A DNA stretch of 64,000 bases from Anaerosoma tenue (GTDB lineage: Bacteria > Actinomycetota > Coriobacteriia > Anaerosomatales > Anaerosomataceae): positions 78,018 through 142,017 of the forward strand of contig NZ_JALNTY010000002.1 in assembly GCF_023161965.1 (NCBI RefSeq). The letters are read 5' to 3'. Below, piece by piece: positions 63,324 through 64,000 of the stretch. Under the pieces are notes generated by a model. It ran no database searches. It saw only the letters and a program-made list of their open reading frames with translations, and was not told the DNA's origin. How positions within the stretch are numbered: position 1 is the stretch's first letter; each line of letters opens with the position of its first letter. Position numbers and translations under genes: made by a program.

Positions 63324-64000
63324 TGGCGGAGACGCACGCAGTCCTCGATGCCTTGCGTGCGCCGCTCGATGCCGGACTCGAGCTTGACAACACTCCCGGC
63401 GCTTTCCTCGCCTCCATCTTCCTGGTGCGATGCGCGCGCAACCTGGCCGCCGTGCTGCTCCTGTGCGAGACGGGCTGGGCCCCCGAGGCCCAGACGCTGC
63501 TGCGGGCCATGGTGGAGGACATGGTCACGTTGTCGTACATCTCCACCGACCCCGAGCAGCTCCCCCTCAAGTGGTTGCGCTTCGAGAACCGTCGGCTGCC
63601 CGACGCCGAGCAACTCCTCGCCGCGTTCTCGGGACAGAAGATGCCCGAGCGCGAGGACCAACCCAAGTACGAACGCTGGACACGCCTGAGCTTCAACGGG
63701 ATGGCCAAGCGCGCGGAGAAGGTCGTGCCGGGGATCCTTGAGTACCTCAGGTACGTCTATCCGATCCTCTCCGACCGCGCCCACGGCAACACCTCCGCGA
63801 GCAGCATGTACATGCGCGTGTATCCTGATGGGACCGTTGAGCCGCTGTACCTGCCATCTGGCGCCCAGTCGGAGATCACGCTCTGCAACGCCGTCACGGT
63901 CACGTACACCACGGCGGAGCGCGTGAGGGCGCTTGGCGTGACCGTCGATCTTGGCCCGATCGAGCTCGCAGAGCAGCGGATCTACGACGCGTGCGGTCTC
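63324..64000 (+). CDS. DUF5677-like protein, C-terminus cut by window edge
   Basis: At least 225 residues, open to the end of the window. MAETHAVLDALRAPLDAGLELDNTPGAFLASIFLVRCARNLAAVLLLCETGWAPEAQTLLRAMVEDMVTLSYI is helical and resembles the DUF5677 start, as does YPILSDRAHGNTSASSMYM. Function unknown. Confidence 0.6.

Overview
The window is high-GC, densely coded and reads as the chromosome of a Gram-positive (monoderm) anaerobe of the Actinomycetota, probably from the Coriobacteriia/OPB41-Anaerosomatales side. This is inferred from three things seen here: secreted multiheme cytochromes carrying cell-wall-binding (CWB2) repeats, a ResB/CcsA (system II) cytochrome c maturation pair, and a housekeeping block holding spoVG, veg and abrB-type genes. 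There is no phage, insertion sequence or CRISPR array. Three tRNA genes are present (Gln, Phe, Asp).

Layout. 1-11 kb is a housekeeping block, almost all on the minus strand, whose order closely follows the Bacillus subtilis abrB-metS-tatD-yabE-ksgA-veg-ispE-spoVG-glmU-prs-ctc-pth region. Differences are an iron-sulfur flavoprotein inserted after tatD, no rnmV, and a GlmU that stops before the acetyltransferase active site. 11-24 kb holds a membrane protein, a DUF362 ferredoxin-like protein, a ROK kinase, an ImmA/IrrE-like protein lacking its catalytic Glu, an overlapping HEAT-repeat/HD-GYP pair, a secreted coiled-coil protein, a two-component system, a J-domain protein and a B12-binding-type radical SAM enzyme.

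24-34.4 kb is the most striking part: a leftward cluster of seven genes for extracytoplasmic electron transfer. It encodes a 1163-residue wall-binding cytochrome with up to 21 haem sites, a split-Soret-type cytochrome that is open only if an in-frame UGA is read as selenocysteine (a SECIS-like hairpin follows directly), two lipoproteins, ResB, CcsA and a second wall-binding cytochrome of 695 residues with up to 15 haem sites. Many haem motifs in both large cytochromes are non-standard (CX4CH, CX3CH, CXCH) and occur in the same order.

34.8-45.8 kb holds an SDR dehydrogenase, a feoAB iron-uptake operon under a DtxR-like box with a tiny Cys-rich third gene, an arsR-acr3-phosphoesterase operon, a cold-shock gene with a terminator-like hairpin in its leader, dodecin, and an acyl-CoA synthetase paired with an XRE-cupin regulator. 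45.8-51.3 kb is a polyphosphate cluster (PPK2, PPK1, Ppx/GppA, CHAD). 51.7-55.2 kb holds a second SDR gene whose upstream palindrome matches that of the first, then citrate synthase and tRNA-Asp. 55.4-61 kb has a CarH-like B12 domain in front of one MacB-type ABC pair, and a second ABC pair with two glycine-zipper genes facing a TetR gene. The window ends in a DUF72 protein, a monohaem cytochrome lipoprotein, an alpha/beta hydrolase and a truncated DUF5677-like gene.
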